This document shows, piece after piece, positions 1 through 7,665 of a DNA stretch of 64,000 nt; positions within the stretch are counted from its first letter, which is position 1, and each line of letters opens with the position of its first letter. The stretch lies in assembly GCF_002910915.1 (NCBI RefSeq), contig NZ_NEUF01000177.1, positions 1-64,000 on the forward strand, in the 5' to 3' direction. The translations under genes and the position numbers were made by a program. A model generated the notes under the pieces. It had not been told where the DNA came from. It ran no database searches and saw nothing but the letters and a program-made list of their open reading frames with translations. Source of the stretch: Streptomyces sp. SM10. Its GTDB lineage: Bacteria; Actinomycetota; Actinomycetes; Streptomycetales; Streptomycetaceae.

Positions 1-674
1 CCGAGGCCGTTCTGGGTGATCTCCTCACCGGTGACCGCCTTGACCACGTCGGGGCCGGTGATGAACATCTGCGAGGTCTCACGGACCATGAAGACGAAGT
101 CGGTGAGGGCCGGGCTGTAGGCAGCGCCGCCCGCGCACGGGCCGAGCATCACCGAGATCTGCGGGATGACGCCGGAGGCGCGGGTGTTGCGCTGGAAGAT
201 CCCGCCGTACCCGGCGAGCGCGGAGACACCCTCCTGGATACGGGCACCGGCGCCGTCGTTCAGCGAGACCAGCGGAGCACCGGCCGAGATGGCCATGTCC
301 ATGATCTTGTGGATCTTCGTGGCGTGGGCCTCGCCCAGCGCCCCGCCGAAGATCCGGAAGTCGTGCGCGTAGACGAAGACCGTCCGGCCCTCGACCGTGC
401 CCCAGCCGGTGACCACACCGTCCCCGTACGGCTTCTTCGCCTCCAGGCCGAAGCCGGTCGCCCGGTGCCGGCGCAGCTGCTCGACCTCCTTGAACGATCC
501 CTCGTCCAGCAGCAGCGCGATGCGCTCGCGCGCCGTCAGCTTGCCCTTGGCGTGCTGCGCCTCGGTCGCCCGGTCGCTCGGTCCACGCCGGGCCTGCTCG
601 CGCAGCGCCAGCAGTTCGGCCACCCGGCCACGCGTGTCGCTGGGCTCGCCCGGGATTTCGTCCACAACGGTCAT
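1..674 (-). CDS. accB: acyl-CoA carboxylase carboxyltransferase (beta) subunit, 3' end outside window
   Basis: Carboxyltransferase subunit of an acyl-CoA carboxylase, which moves CO2 from biotin on the alpha subunit to acetyl- or propionyl-CoA to supply malonyl- and methylmalonyl-CoA. About 224 N-terminal residues are present ([20 protein letters not shown] onwards). Visible family motifs are [10 protein letters not shown], the glycine-rich [13 protein letters not shown] stretch, [13 protein letters not shown] and [16 protein letters not shown], the acyl-CoA carboxyltransferase fold. The gene runs off the left edge, where the usual protein is about 530 residues. The start is the ATG at 672-674. 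From memory the N-terminus is very close to S. coelicolor AccB (SCO5535), and the neighbourhood further right supports that orthology. The exact acyl-CoA preference cannot be read from this fragment. Confidence 0.93.
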   Translation of the reverse strand, partial: MTVVDEIPGEPSDTRGRVAELLALREQARRGPSDRATEAQHAKGKLTARERIALLLDEGSFKEVEQLRRHRATGFGLEAKKPYGDGVVTGWGTVEGRTVFVYAHDFRIFGGALGEAHATKIHKIMDMAISAGAPLVSLNDGAGARIQEGVSALAGYGGIFQRNTRASGVIPQISVMLGPCAGGAAYSPALTDFVFMVRETSQMFITGPDVVKAVTGEEITQNGL

Positions 675-1156
675 ACGTCGACCCTACGAACCCGACCGCG
701 GAAACCCTGCCGTTCACTCCGGACAGTCTCCTGCCCGGTTTCCTGGTGGCACCTGACAGAAACGGGGCGCGGTGCAGCCCATCTGCCAGCTCATGGGGCG
801 TGAGCGTTGTGGGGCTCCGACAAAGCGGGAGATGTGGCCCCGACCACACGGCGGCCCGCGCGCCACGCCGCGGATACACCGGGGCGGGCGACCGGACGCA
901 CCGCAAATGGCGGGGTGGCGCCGGCCCCTCCGCCCGCGGCCGTGTGCGCCGGGCCGGACCCGCCACGGGACCGTACCGGGTGCGGAACGAGGTGGCCAGT
1001 ACTCTCGCGGCCGCCCCGGGGGCGAGCGGGCCCTCCCGGCGCCCCGGCTCCGGCCGTCCTCGCGTTCAGTTCCTGTTCACTCCGCGCAGGCGACGGTCGA
1101 CCAGGCGTCGCCAAAACCCGCCTGGAGGCGTCGAGTTGTGAAGAACGACTACTTCG
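675..1156. other. intergenic region between accB and the GH64 gene
   Basis: No convincing gene is seen here. The reading frames open across it lack Streptomyces-like amino-acid composition and have no homology I recognise. It should hold the promoter of accB on the minus strand and the upstream part of the GH64 control region. Confidence 0.5.
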
Positions 1157-1170
1157 TGAGAGCGCTCTCA
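1157..1170. promoter_or_regulatory. LacI-type operator TGAGAGCGCTCTCA upstream of GH64
   Basis: A perfect 14-bp palindrome with the central CG typical of LacI-family sites. It differs at two symmetric positions from the CebR box TGGGAGCGCTCCCA. The identical 14-mer occurs at 29826-29839 inside the binding-protein gene of the glucan locus. A TTGACG hexamer starts at 1181, just downstream, so the site sits where a repressor could block transcription of the GH64 gene. Confidence 0.75.
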
Positions 1171-1300
1171 GTCATAAGTCTTGACGCTCACCACAGGCGT
1201 GGCAAGAGTGGTGCGCACCGCAGACGGACCCCCCCGCTCCACCTCCCCGCACCACACCCTGACCCCTGTCTGCGGCCCCCCACACCTCGGGAGTTCCTCC

Positions 1301-2527
1301 GTGATTTCGCGCAGAATGTTCCTGACGGGCGCCGCCGCCTCCGCGACCGCGCTCACCTACCCCCTCTGGGGCAGCGCCCTGAGCCCGCGCACGTCGGCAG
1401 CGGCCGCGACCTGCGAGCTGGCCCTGGAGAACCGCTCGCTCCCCGGCACGGTGCACGCGTACGTCACCGGCCACGAGCAGGGCACGGACCGCTGGGTGCT
1501 GCTGCGCCCGGACGGCAGTGTCTACCGCCCCGGCTCCCCCGGCGCCCCGCAGACCCCGCTGCCGGTGGACTGCGCCATCCCGCTCAAGGGCGCGGGCGCC
1601 GGTCCTGTCGTCCTGACCCTGCCCCAGATGTACGGCGCGCGCGTCTACTTCGTCCGCGACGACAAGCTGGACTTCTACCTCAACCCGGGGCCCTCCCTGG
1701 TCGAGCCGGCCTTCGCGACCCCCACCGACCCGAACTACGGCCGGACCTGGTCGTTCTGCGAGTTCACCTTCAACCCGCAGCAGCTCTACGCCAACATCAG
1801 CTACGTCGACCTGGTGACGGCGCTGCCGATCGGGCTGACCCTGGAGGGGGACGCCACGCACACGGTGGCCCCGCTCCCGGACGGCGCGGTCCAGCGGATC
1901 GCCGACGACCTGACGGCCCAGGCGGCCTCGGACGGGCAGCCCTGGGACAAGCTGGTCACCCGCGGTCCGGACGGACAGGTCCTGCGGGTCGTGTCCCCGC
2001 AGAACCTGATGGCGCCGTTCTTCGACCGGCCGGACGAGATGCCCTTCCGGGACCTGTTCACCGCACAGATCGACGAGGTCTGGGAGAAGTACCGCTCCAC
2101 CGACCTGCGGATCGACCTGCAGGGCGGCCGGGGCACCCTGGCGGGTCGCGTCAGCGGGGACACGCTCACCTTCGAGGGCGGCCACACCTTCGTGAAGCCC
2201 ACGTCGAAGGACATCTTCACCTGCAACCACGGCCCCTTCACGAACAATCCCGGTGACTCCGACGACAAGAAGGCGCTGCTGGCCAGGATCGCCGCCGGCT
2301 TCAACCGGTCGATCATGCTCAGCCACCCGCAGCAGCCCAACGGCACCACGGTCGGGGACTACTACAAGGGCGGGGTGACGAACCACTGGTCGCGCGTCGT
2401 CCACGCGAACTCCCCGATCGGCTACGCCTTCCCGTACGACGACGTACGCCCGGACGGCGAGCCGGACGTGTCGGGGGCGGCGCACGACGGCAACCCCCGA
2501 CGCTTCACGGTGAGCGTGGGTTCCTGA
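1301..2527 (+). CDS. secreted GH64 beta-1,3-glucanase
   Basis: Endo-beta-1,3-glucanase of the laminaripentaose-producing type (glycoside hydrolase family 64), acting outside the cell on laminarin, curdlan or fungal walls. The protein has 408 residues with a twin-arginine-like signal (ISRRMFLTG, then a hydrophobic stretch to about residue 35). The family signature WSFCEFTFNPQQLYANISYV DLV is present, split here by a space. The putative acid and base are Glu154 in FCEF and Asp170 in YVDLV, the same numbers I recall for the S. matensis enzyme. I chose GTG 1301 because GGGAG lies 7-8 nt upstream and the Tat motif starts there. The open frame extends upstream to TTG 1181, but that adds a non-signal-like sequence. 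A LacI-type operator lies 131 bp upstream and a strong hairpin follows the stop. Confidence 0.9.
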   Translation: MISRRMFLTGAAASATALTYPLWGSALSPRTSAAAATCELALENRSLPGTVHAYVTGHEQGTDRWVLLRPDGSVYRPGSPGAPQTPLPVDCAIPLKGAGAGPVVLTLPQMYGARVYFVRDDKLDFYLNPGPSLVEPAFATPTDPNYGRTWSFCEFTFNPQQLYANISYVDLVTALPIGLTLEGDATHTVAPLPDGAVQRIADDLTAQAASDGQPWDKLVTRGPDGQVLRVVSPQNLMAPFFDRPDEMPFRDLFTAQIDEVWEKYRSTDLRIDLQGGRGTLAGRVSGDTLTFEGGHTFVKPTSKDIFTCNHGPFTNNPGDSDDKKALLARIAAGFNRSIMLSHPQQPNGTTVGDYYKGGVTNHWSRVVHANSPIGYAFPYDDVRPDGEPDVSGAAHDGNPRRFTVSVGS

Positions 2528-2538
2528 CGCTCCCGCAC

Positions 2539-2585
2539 GGCAGGGCCGCCCCCTGGAAACCGCCCGGGGAGGGGGCGGCCCTGCC
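2539..2585 (+). terminator. hairpin terminator after GH64
   Basis: Perfect 15-bp arms (GGCAGGGCCGCCCCC at 2539-2553 and its complement at 2571-2585) with a 17-nt loop, 11 bp after the GH64 stop. There is no clear T-tract, which is common in streptomycetes. Confidence 0.8.
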
Positions 2586-2650
2586 GTGTCCGGCACCCGT
2601 AAGGCCCAGGCCGGACTGCGCCGCCGGGTCGGGGGACGGATCGTGGTCGG

Positions 2651-3973
2651 ATGTCCACCCTCGACGGACCGCCCGCCGGCGAAGCCGGTGCCCGGGTCCT
2701 CCTCCACGGCCTGCGCCTGATCGACGGCACCGGCAGCGCCCCCGTGCCGGACGCCGCCCTGCTGATCGAGGGCGAGGTGATCCGGTGGGCCGGCCCCTCG
2801 GCCCGTCTCCCCCCGGACCTCGGTTCCGTGCGGAGGCTCGGTCTCGGCGGCCGGACCGTCTGCCCGGGCTTCATCGACACCCATGTGCACTTCGCCCTGC
2901 CCGGACCGGCCGGAAACCCCCTGCAGGGCCTCTACGAGCTGCCCAGCTACCGGACCCTGAAGGTGCTGGAGCGCCTCCGCACCACCCTGGAGAACGGGGT
3001 CACCACCGCCCGTGACCTGATGGGCCTGGACGCGGGGTTCCGGCAGTCCGTGGCGGAGCGGAGGATCCCCGGCCCTCGCCTGCTGGTCTCGGTCACCATG
3101 CTCAGCCAGCGCGCCGGTCATGCCGACTTCACCCTCGCCGGGGGCATCGACGGGCTCGCCCTGGCCGTCACCTTTCCCGGGAGCCCGCGCAGCCTGGTGG
3201 ACTCCGTGGACGAGATGCGCCGGCGGGTGCGCGAGCTGGTCGCGGCGGGCGCCGACTGCGTCAAGCTCGCGACGAGCGGCGGTGTCACCTCCCCTCACGA
3301 CCGGCCGGAGTGGCTGGGGCTGCGGCCCGAGATGATCCGGGCCGCCGTCGAGGAGGCCCGGGCGTACGGCGGTCTGCCGGTCGCCGCCCATGCCATCGGC
3401 CGGCCGGGGATCGAGGCCGCCGTCCGGGCGGGTGTCAGCAGCATCGAGCACGGTTACGCCCTGGACGACGGGCTGCGGGCGGAGATGGTGGAACGGGGGC
3501 AGTACCTGGTGCCGACGCTGCTGGAGACGACCCAGGACCTGGATCCCGCGCGCACCTCCCCGGCGGCGTACGAGAAGGGGGTCCGCTGGCACCGGGTCGC
3601 ACAGGAGTCGGTGGTCCGCTCGGTGGCCGCGGGGGTCAGGATCGCCATGGGGACCGACAGCGGCCTCTCCGTCGGCCACGGCAACAACCTCCAGGAACTG
3701 GGGCTGCTGGTGGACATCGCCGGGCTGACCCCGATGGCGGCCATCGTGGCCGCGACGGGCGACGCCGCCCGGCTGTGCGGCGTCCACGGGAGGACCGGCA
3801 CCCTCGAGGCGGGCAAGGCCGCCGACCTGGTGGTCACTGACGTCGATCCCCTGACCGACATCGCCGCGCTCGGCGACCCCTCCCACATCCTGGCGGTGGT
3901 GAAGGAGGGGCGGATCGCGGTCGACCGGGCCGGTGTGCTCGGCGGAGGCGTCCTGCCCCCGCTCTGCCCCTGA
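2651..3973 (+). CDS. metal-dependent amidohydrolase (imidazolonepropionase/prolidase-like)
   Basis: Cytosolic metallohydrolase of the amidohydrolase superfamily, 440 residues. The N-terminal composite beta domain runs into the first metal site THVHF (GFIDTHVHF near residue 80). CVKLATSGG supplies the probable carbamylated lysine, AAHAIG and EHGYAL supply the third and fourth ligand histidines, and GTDSG supplies the catalytic aspartate. The C-terminal GKAADLVVTDVDPL motif is the typical return to the beta domain. The closest groups are imidazolonepropionase-like, Xaa-Pro dipeptidase-like and ochratoxinase-like enzymes. The substrate cannot be read, and no histidine-utilisation genes are nearby. 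The start is ATG 2651 with only a weak G-rich upstream stretch. It stands alone between two strong hairpins. Confidence 0.85.
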   Translation: MSTLDGPPAGEAGARVLLHGLRLIDGTGSAPVPDAALLIEGEVIRWAGPSARLPPDLGSVRRLGLGGRTVCPGFIDTHVHFALPGPAGNPLQGLYELPSYRTLKVLERLRTTLENGVTTARDLMGLDAGFRQSVAERRIPGPRLLVSVTMLSQRAGHADFTLAGGIDGLALAVTFPGSPRSLVDSVDEMRRRVRELVAAGADCVKLATSGGVTSPHDRPEWLGLRPEMIRAAVEEARAYGGLPVAAHAIGRPGIEAAVRAGVSSIEHGYALDDGLRAEMVERGQYLVPTLLETTQDLDPARTSPAAYEKGVRWHRVAQESVVRSVAAGVRIAMGTDSGLSVGHGNNLQELGLLVDIAGLTPMAAIVAATGDAARLCGVHGRTGTLEAGKAADLVVTDVDPLTDIAALGDPSHILAVVKEGRIAVDRAGVLGGGVLPPLCP

Positions 3974-4013
3974 GGCGTACGCCGCCCCGTCCCGCAGGAG
4001 GCGGAGGGTGTGA

Positions 4014-4175
4014 CTCCGCGGACATGCGGACTCAACGGGGGCGACATCCCCGACGCGACGCCGGCGGATCAGCTGGGCGGAACTGGCCGCGGCCGACCGG
4101 GACAAGGAGACGGCCGAGCCGGACCCGTACCTCAACCGCTACACGCGGCGCGCTCCGGTCGTCCGGTTCGAGTGA
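4014..4175 (+). pseudogene. possible C-terminal remnant of a lost gene
   Basis: After an in-frame TGA at 4011-4013 a short frame ends in a segment with coding-like composition: SWAELAAADRDKETAEPD followed by PYLNRYTRRAPVVRFE and a stop. It looks like the charged C-terminal tail of a membrane or cytosolic protein whose body is gone. No start codon or ribosome site precedes it and I cannot name the family. It ends 4 bp before a strong bidirectional terminator, as a real gene end would. Confidence 0.3.
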
Positions 4176-4178
4176 GAC

Positions 4179-4210
4179 GGCCCTCGTCCCGTGGGAACGG
4201 GACGAGGGCC
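4179..4210. terminator. bidirectional terminator between convergent genes
   Basis: Perfect 12-bp arms GGCCCTCGTCCC / GGGACGAGGGCC with an 8-nt loop. It lies 18 bp from the stop of the minus-strand peptidase-like gene and after the plus-strand material. Confidence 0.8.
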
Positions 4211-4227
4211 TTCGTGCGTGCGTGCGG

Positions 4228-4752
4228 TCAGCAGCCGCCGCAGTTGTAGTACGTCACGTCCCAGTGGTTGCCCTCGTCGGCGTAGACGTTGCCCGAGCCG
4301 GACTTGTACTGGGGGGCGCCGTCGCCCCGCAGACCGATGTAGCTGAACACGCCCTTCACGTAGTTCGTGAGGCAGGTGGTCTTGCCGAAGTCGAGCTTGT
4401 AGCCGTTCCAGTGCGAGTACGTGCCACTGGCGTGCCCTGTCTCGGTGCCCCCGGTGATGTTGAGCGCGCAGCCCGTCGCGCTCTTCAGCGTCTGGGCACC
4501 CTGCGCGCTGGTCAGGTTCAGCTGGTCGAAGGACGTACAGGTGGAGACGTTCCGGTTGGAGCAACCGCCCGAGGAGGACCACGTGATCCCGGACGAGGAG
4601 AAGCGGGAGGTCGCCTGCGAGTGGGTCAGCTTCGTGACAGCGTGCGCCTCGGTCGCGCCGCCGCCGAGCACACCGACGCCGGGTGCGAAGAGCACGCCGA
4701 GGACGAGGGCCAGGGCGGTGAGGGCCGAGCGGAGTCTGGGGCGGGTCAGCAT
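4228..4752 (-). CDS. small secreted M15-like (D-Ala-D-Ala carboxypeptidase-like) protein
   Basis: A secreted protein of 174 residues. The signal peptide starts MLTRPRLRSALTALALVLG and is cleaved after EAHA. The mature part has the pattern SHWNGYKLDF, which fits the zinc-binding HxxGxxxD of peptidase family M15, and near the C-terminus EGNHWDVTYY, which fits the third zinc ligand of that family (HW plus an acidic residue). Four or more cysteines suggest disulfides. A role in cleaving peptidoglycan stems is inferred from these motifs only. The ATG at 4752 is chosen over the one at 4773 because AGGAGG lies 8 nt before it, while nothing precedes the upstream ATG. Confidence 0.7.
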   Translation of the reverse strand: MLTRPRLRSALTALALVLGVLFAPGVGVLGGGATEAHAVTKLTHSQATSRFSSSGITWSSSGGCSNRNVSTCTSFDQLNLTSAQGAQTLKSATGCALNITGGTETGHASGTYSHWNGYKLDFGKTTCLTNYVKGVFSYIGLRGDGAPQYKSGSGNVYADEGNHWDVTYYNCGGC

Positions 4753-4884
4753 GGGGGGAGTCCTCCTGCTCATGACAATTAGGGGCAGGGAGATAGTGCC
4801 CCAGCTCTACGCGCGTCCGCCAGGGGGCGGCCCCGGCGGATGCCAGGCTTCCCGTGACTTCCGGACCGGCCTGGACCCTTGATG

Positions 4885-4913
4885 TTGAACTTTGAACAAA
4901 ATGGGTCTACAGT
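4885..4913 (+). promoter_or_regulatory. sigma-70-like promoter of the YceI gene
   Basis: TTGAAC (4885-4890), 17 bp, TACAGT (4908-4913), in an AT-rich patch that is unusual for the window. It would start transcription about 70 nt before the yceI-type start codon. Confidence 0.6.
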
Positions 4914-4991
4914 CGAACTCGTTGAAGGTTAAACCAAACGTTCGGCGGGCTGCCATGCAGAACGCGCCGGACCACGTCCCGAGGAGGAGCC

Positions 4992-5606
4992 ATGGCTCTG
5001 TTCAACCGCAAGAACACCGCCCCGTCCACCACCGCCACCCTCGCCGTGGACCCGGCGCCGGCGGCGCTGACCGGCACCTACACGATCGACCCGGCACACA
5101 GCAGCATCGGCTTCACCGTGCGTCACGCCATGGTCACCAACGTGCGGGGCTCGTTCGGCGACCACGAGGGCATCCTGGTGCTGGACGGCACGGACCCCGC
5201 CGTCTCCACCGCGTCCATCGACGTCAGGATCGCCAGCGTCGACACCGGCATCGCCGACCGTGACGGTCACCTGGTCAGCGGCGACTTCTTCGACGCCGAG
5301 ACGTTCCCGCTCATGACGTTCCGCTCCACGCGGGCGGAGCAGCTCGGCGGCGACACCTACCGCGTCACCGGTGACCTCACCATCAAGGACGTCACCCGCC
5401 CGCTCTCCATCGACCTGGAGTTCAACGGCTCCGCCACCGACCCCTACGGCAACCAGCGCGTGGGCTTCGAGGGCAGCGCCGAGATCCTGCGCTCCGACTG
5501 GGGCCTGACCTACAACGCCGCGCTGGAGACCGGTGGTGTGCTGGTCGGCGACAAGGTCAAGCTGAACTTCGACATCTCCGCCATCAAGGCCGCCCCGCAG
5601 GCCTGA
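4992..5606 (+). CDS. YceI family lipid-binding-like protein
   Basis: YceI-type lipocalin-like beta-barrel protein of 204 residues. In other bacteria the family binds long polyprenyl or amphiphilic ligands. The family core starts at about residue 28 with GTYTIDPAHSSIGFTVRHAM, followed by VSGDFFDAETFPLMTF, YRVTGDLTIKDVTRP and the C-terminal GVLVGDKVKLNFDIS. No signal peptide is evident, so it is probably cytosolic, as in many actinobacterial members. GGAGGAG lies just before ATG 4992. It has its own promoter and a strong hairpin after the stop, so it is monocistronic. The family and fold are confident; the ligand is unknown. Confidence 0.92.
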   Translation: MALFNRKNTAPSTTATLAVDPAPAALTGTYTIDPAHSSIGFTVRHAMVTNVRGSFGDHEGILVLDGTDPAVSTASIDVRIASVDTGIADRDGHLVSGDFFDAETFPLMTFRSTRAEQLGGDTYRVTGDLTIKDVTRPLSIDLEFNGSATDPYGNQRVGFEGSAEILRSDWGLTYNAALETGGVLVGDKVKLNFDISAIKAAPQA

Positions 5607-5622
5607 CGCTCCCGCACCGAGC

Positions 5623-5663
5623 GCGCCCGCCGGCTCTCCCCTTCGGGGGAGGGCGGCGGGCGC
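5623..5663. terminator. terminator between YceI and methyltransferase genes
   Basis: Long GC stem with arms GCGCCCGCCG and GCGGCGGGCGC, closed by CTCCCC-TTCG-GGGGAG. It lies between convergent genes and probably serves both. Confidence 0.75.
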
Positions 5664-5705
5664 TCGGCGTTCCGGGGACGTTCGCGAGGTCGTGCGAGAG
5701 CCGGA

Positions 5706-6338
5706 TCAGTCCGCGCGGCGGACCTTCAGCGCGTTGTCCGTGCGGGTGGTGGGATTGCCGTCGGGGTCGTTCTGGATGCGCTCGTGCTCGGCGCTGACCA
5801 GTACCTCCCACTCCCCCTCCGGAAGTTCCAGGGAGGCCAGGACCTCGTCCGTCGTCGGCAGTTCGACGTCCGGGTGCTCGTGCTCCCAGGAGGGGAAGCC
5901 GGCGTGGCCGACGATCAGCAGCACCCCGCCCGGCGCGACCGCCGACGCCGCGCGCCGGAGGATCTCCTCGCGGGGCAGGTCGCCCATCGAGTGCAGGAAC
6001 TGGGCCGAGACCAGGTCGTACTCGCCTTCGGGGAACGACGCCCCGAGGTCGTGCCACTGCCAGTCGACCCGGTCCGCCACATCGGCATCGGCCGCGTGAC
6101 CGGCCGCACGCTCCAGCGCGACCCGTGAGATGTCGGTGGCGGTGACCCTCCAGCCCTGCCGGGCGAGCCAGACGGCGTCGGCGCCCTCTCCGCACCCCAG
6201 GTCGAGGGCGCGGCCCGGCTTCAGGTCCTCCACCTCGCGGACGAGGGCGACATTGGGGTTGCCGCTCCAGATCCGGTCGCTCTCGCGGTACCGGTCGTCC
6301 CACATCTCGGCGTCGGTGCGGGTGCTGTCGGTTGTCAT
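5706..6338 (-). CDS. class I SAM-dependent methyltransferase (TehB/thiopurine-type)
   Basis: Cytosolic methyltransferase of 210 residues. The Rossmann SAM site is ALDLGCGEGADAVWLARQGW (near residues 43-62) followed by VTATDIS. DLVSAQFLHSMG and APGGVLLIVGHAG are the later family motifs. The N-terminal MWDDRYRESDRIWSGNPN is typical of the tellurite/thiopurine methyltransferase-like group. Its ATG overlaps the stop of the upstream flavin oxidoreductase (ATGA at 6335-6338), so the two are translationally coupled. A detoxification pair is likely but the substrate is unknown. Confidence 0.85.
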   Translation of the reverse strand: MTTDSTRTDAEMWDDRYRESDRIWSGNPNVALVREVEDLKPGRALDLGCGEGADAVWLARQGWRVTATDISRVALERAAGHAADADVADRVDWQWHDLGASFPEGEYDLVSAQFLHSMGDLPREEILRRAASAVAPGGVLLIVGHAGFPSWEHEHPDVELPTTDEVLASLELPEGEWEVLVSAEHERIQNDPDGNPTTRTDNALKVRRAD

Positions 6339-7372
6339 CGTGCCTCCGTAAGTCCGTGACGGCGGTCGCCGAGCACGCGCTCGGTGACCTGGCGCTCGGC
6401 CTCGGCCGAGAAGGGCGCGCGGCGGGCGTCCACCGCGCGGCCGGTGTCCTCGGTGACGAGGTCCATGTTGATCATCGAGGCCGCCTTCAGGCCGGCGGCG
6501 GCCGACCCGACGACCTGCTCCATGAGGTTGGCGACGTTGCCGGCCACCCGGACGCCGGGCACGTCGGTGGCTCCGGCGGGGTCGGCCGCGATGTACGTGC
6601 CGACGACGTGGTCACCCACCACCATCTCGGTGGGCACCAGACCGAGGCTCTCCAGGACCGCCGACCGCGCGGTGAAGCGCGGCTGGACCACGAGCGCGGC
6701 GAGCGGGATCACCGTGCCGCCGGCGAGCCGCACCCCGGTGAGGCGGTCGTCGGCCACCTCCAGCGAGGCCACGGCTCCGTCCAGCACCGAGATGCCCCGG
6801 GCCGCGAGCTGCTCGTACTCCTCGTCGCCGAAGTCCGCCTGCTCGTGCCGGAACAGCACCACGTCGTCGGTCCACTGCCGCCAGAGCAGCGCCTGGTGCA
6901 CGGCCATCGGGCTGAGCGCCAAAACGCCCACCGCCGTGTCCCGCACCTCCCAGCCGTGGCAGTACGGGCAGTGCAGCACCTCACGGCCCCACCGTTCGGC
7001 GAGGCCCTCCACGGGCGGCAGTTCGTCGACGAGTCCGGTGGTCACGAGGAGGTGGCGGGCCCGCACCACCCCGCCGTCCCCCCGCACGACGCGGAAGCCG
7101 TCGGGCAGCCTCTCGGCCGAGACGGCGTCGCCCCGGACGATCTCGGCACCGTAGTCCGCCGCCTCGGCCCGGCCGATGGCCAGCAGCTCCGAGGGCGGGG
7201 TCCCCTCGCGGCCCAGGTAGTTGTGCACGTGGGACGCTGGGGCGTTGCGCGGGCTGCCCGAATCGATCACGAGCACGGATCGCCGCGCCCGGGCCAGGGC
7301 GAGCGCCCCGCTCAGCCCGGCGGCGCCACCGCCGATCACCACGACGTCGTACCTCTGGTTCGTCTCGCTCAT
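6335..7372 (-). CDS. FAD/NAD(P)-dependent oxidoreductase, thioredoxin reductase-like
   Basis: Two-dinucleotide-binding flavoprotein of 345 residues. The FAD site is VVVIGGGAAGLSGALALARA from about residue 9. A redox pair Cys135-Pro-Tyr-Cys138 (HCPYCHGWEV) is placed as in thioredoxin reductases, and the C-terminal VAGNVANLMEQVVGSAAAG helix resembles the TrxB end. Genuine TrxB usually has CATC, so this is a TrxB-like protein, and its partner need not be thioredoxin. I chose ATG 7372 because AGGAGGTG lies 6 nt upstream. The open frame goes on to 7474 without a ribosome site. It overlaps the methyltransferase start by 4 nt. Confidence 0.88.
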   Translation of the reverse strand: MSETNQRYDVVVIGGGAAGLSGALALARARRSVLVIDSGSPRNAPASHVHNYLGREGTPPSELLAIGRAEAADYGAEIVRGDAVSAERLPDGFRVVRGDGGVVRARHLLVTTGLVDELPPVEGLAERWGREVLHCPYCHGWEVRDTAVGVLALSPMAVHQALLWRQWTDDVVLFRHEQADFGDEEYEQLAARGISVLDGAVASLEVADDRLTGVRLAGGTVIPLAALVVQPRFTARSAVLESLGLVPTEMVVGDHVVGTYIAADPAGATDVPGVRVAGNVANLMEQVVGSAAAGLKAASMINMDLVTEDTGRAVDARRAPFSAEAERQVTERVLGDRRHGLTEAR

Positions 7373-7518
7373 GCGGAACACCTCCTGTTGGTGGAGATGG
7401 TGCGCGCGCGGAGTCGATTCGACAAACCTGATTGCCGAAGTGGCAAACTCGTGCCGGGGCGGCCTCCCCCGCACGCCGGGAGATGGCCACTGCGACCCCG
7501 GCCATGCTGGCGGTTACT

Positions 7519-7662
7519 CCCCGGGTCCTCCCGCCGGCCCGGCGCGCTGAGGGCCGTGACCGCGAACCACACGAGGGACGCCGCCACGATCGCGCCGATC
7601 ACGGTGTCCACGTAACGGAAGGCGGTCGGGGAGAACACGGTTCCGCGCCGCGCCGCGACCAC
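7519..7662 (-). pseudogene. fragment of a DUF2975 membrane protein
   Basis: About 48 codons read ARRGTVFSPTAFRYVDTVIG followed by a hydrophobic segment AIVAASLVWFAVTALSAPG. This matches the middle of the Streptomyces DUF2975 small membrane proteins as I recall them (a run like RRGTVFSxxAxRYVDxVxGA). The N-terminal membrane segment and the C-terminal half are absent. The frame continues into non-homologous sequence towards the flavin oxidoreductase gene. The XRE-type regulator that normally follows such genes is also missing. It begins only 3 bp after the sigma-factor stop. Confidence 0.6.
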
Positions 7663-7665
7663 GGC

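Noticed and set aside
772-2256. 494-codon open frame overlapping the GH64 gene on the same strand
   Set aside because: It is out of frame with GH64, extremely Arg/Pro/Gly-rich, and has no domain; a GC-rich shadow frame.
1172-4135. 987-codon open frame antisense to GH64 and the amidohydrolase
   Set aside because: The GH64 and amidohydrolase frames show clear catalytic motifs and hairpins at their ends; the antisense frame shows none.
4228-4773. Start at ATG 4773 for the M15-like protein
   Set aside because: No ribosome site precedes it, while AGGAGG precedes ATG 4752 at the right distance and the signal peptide begins there.
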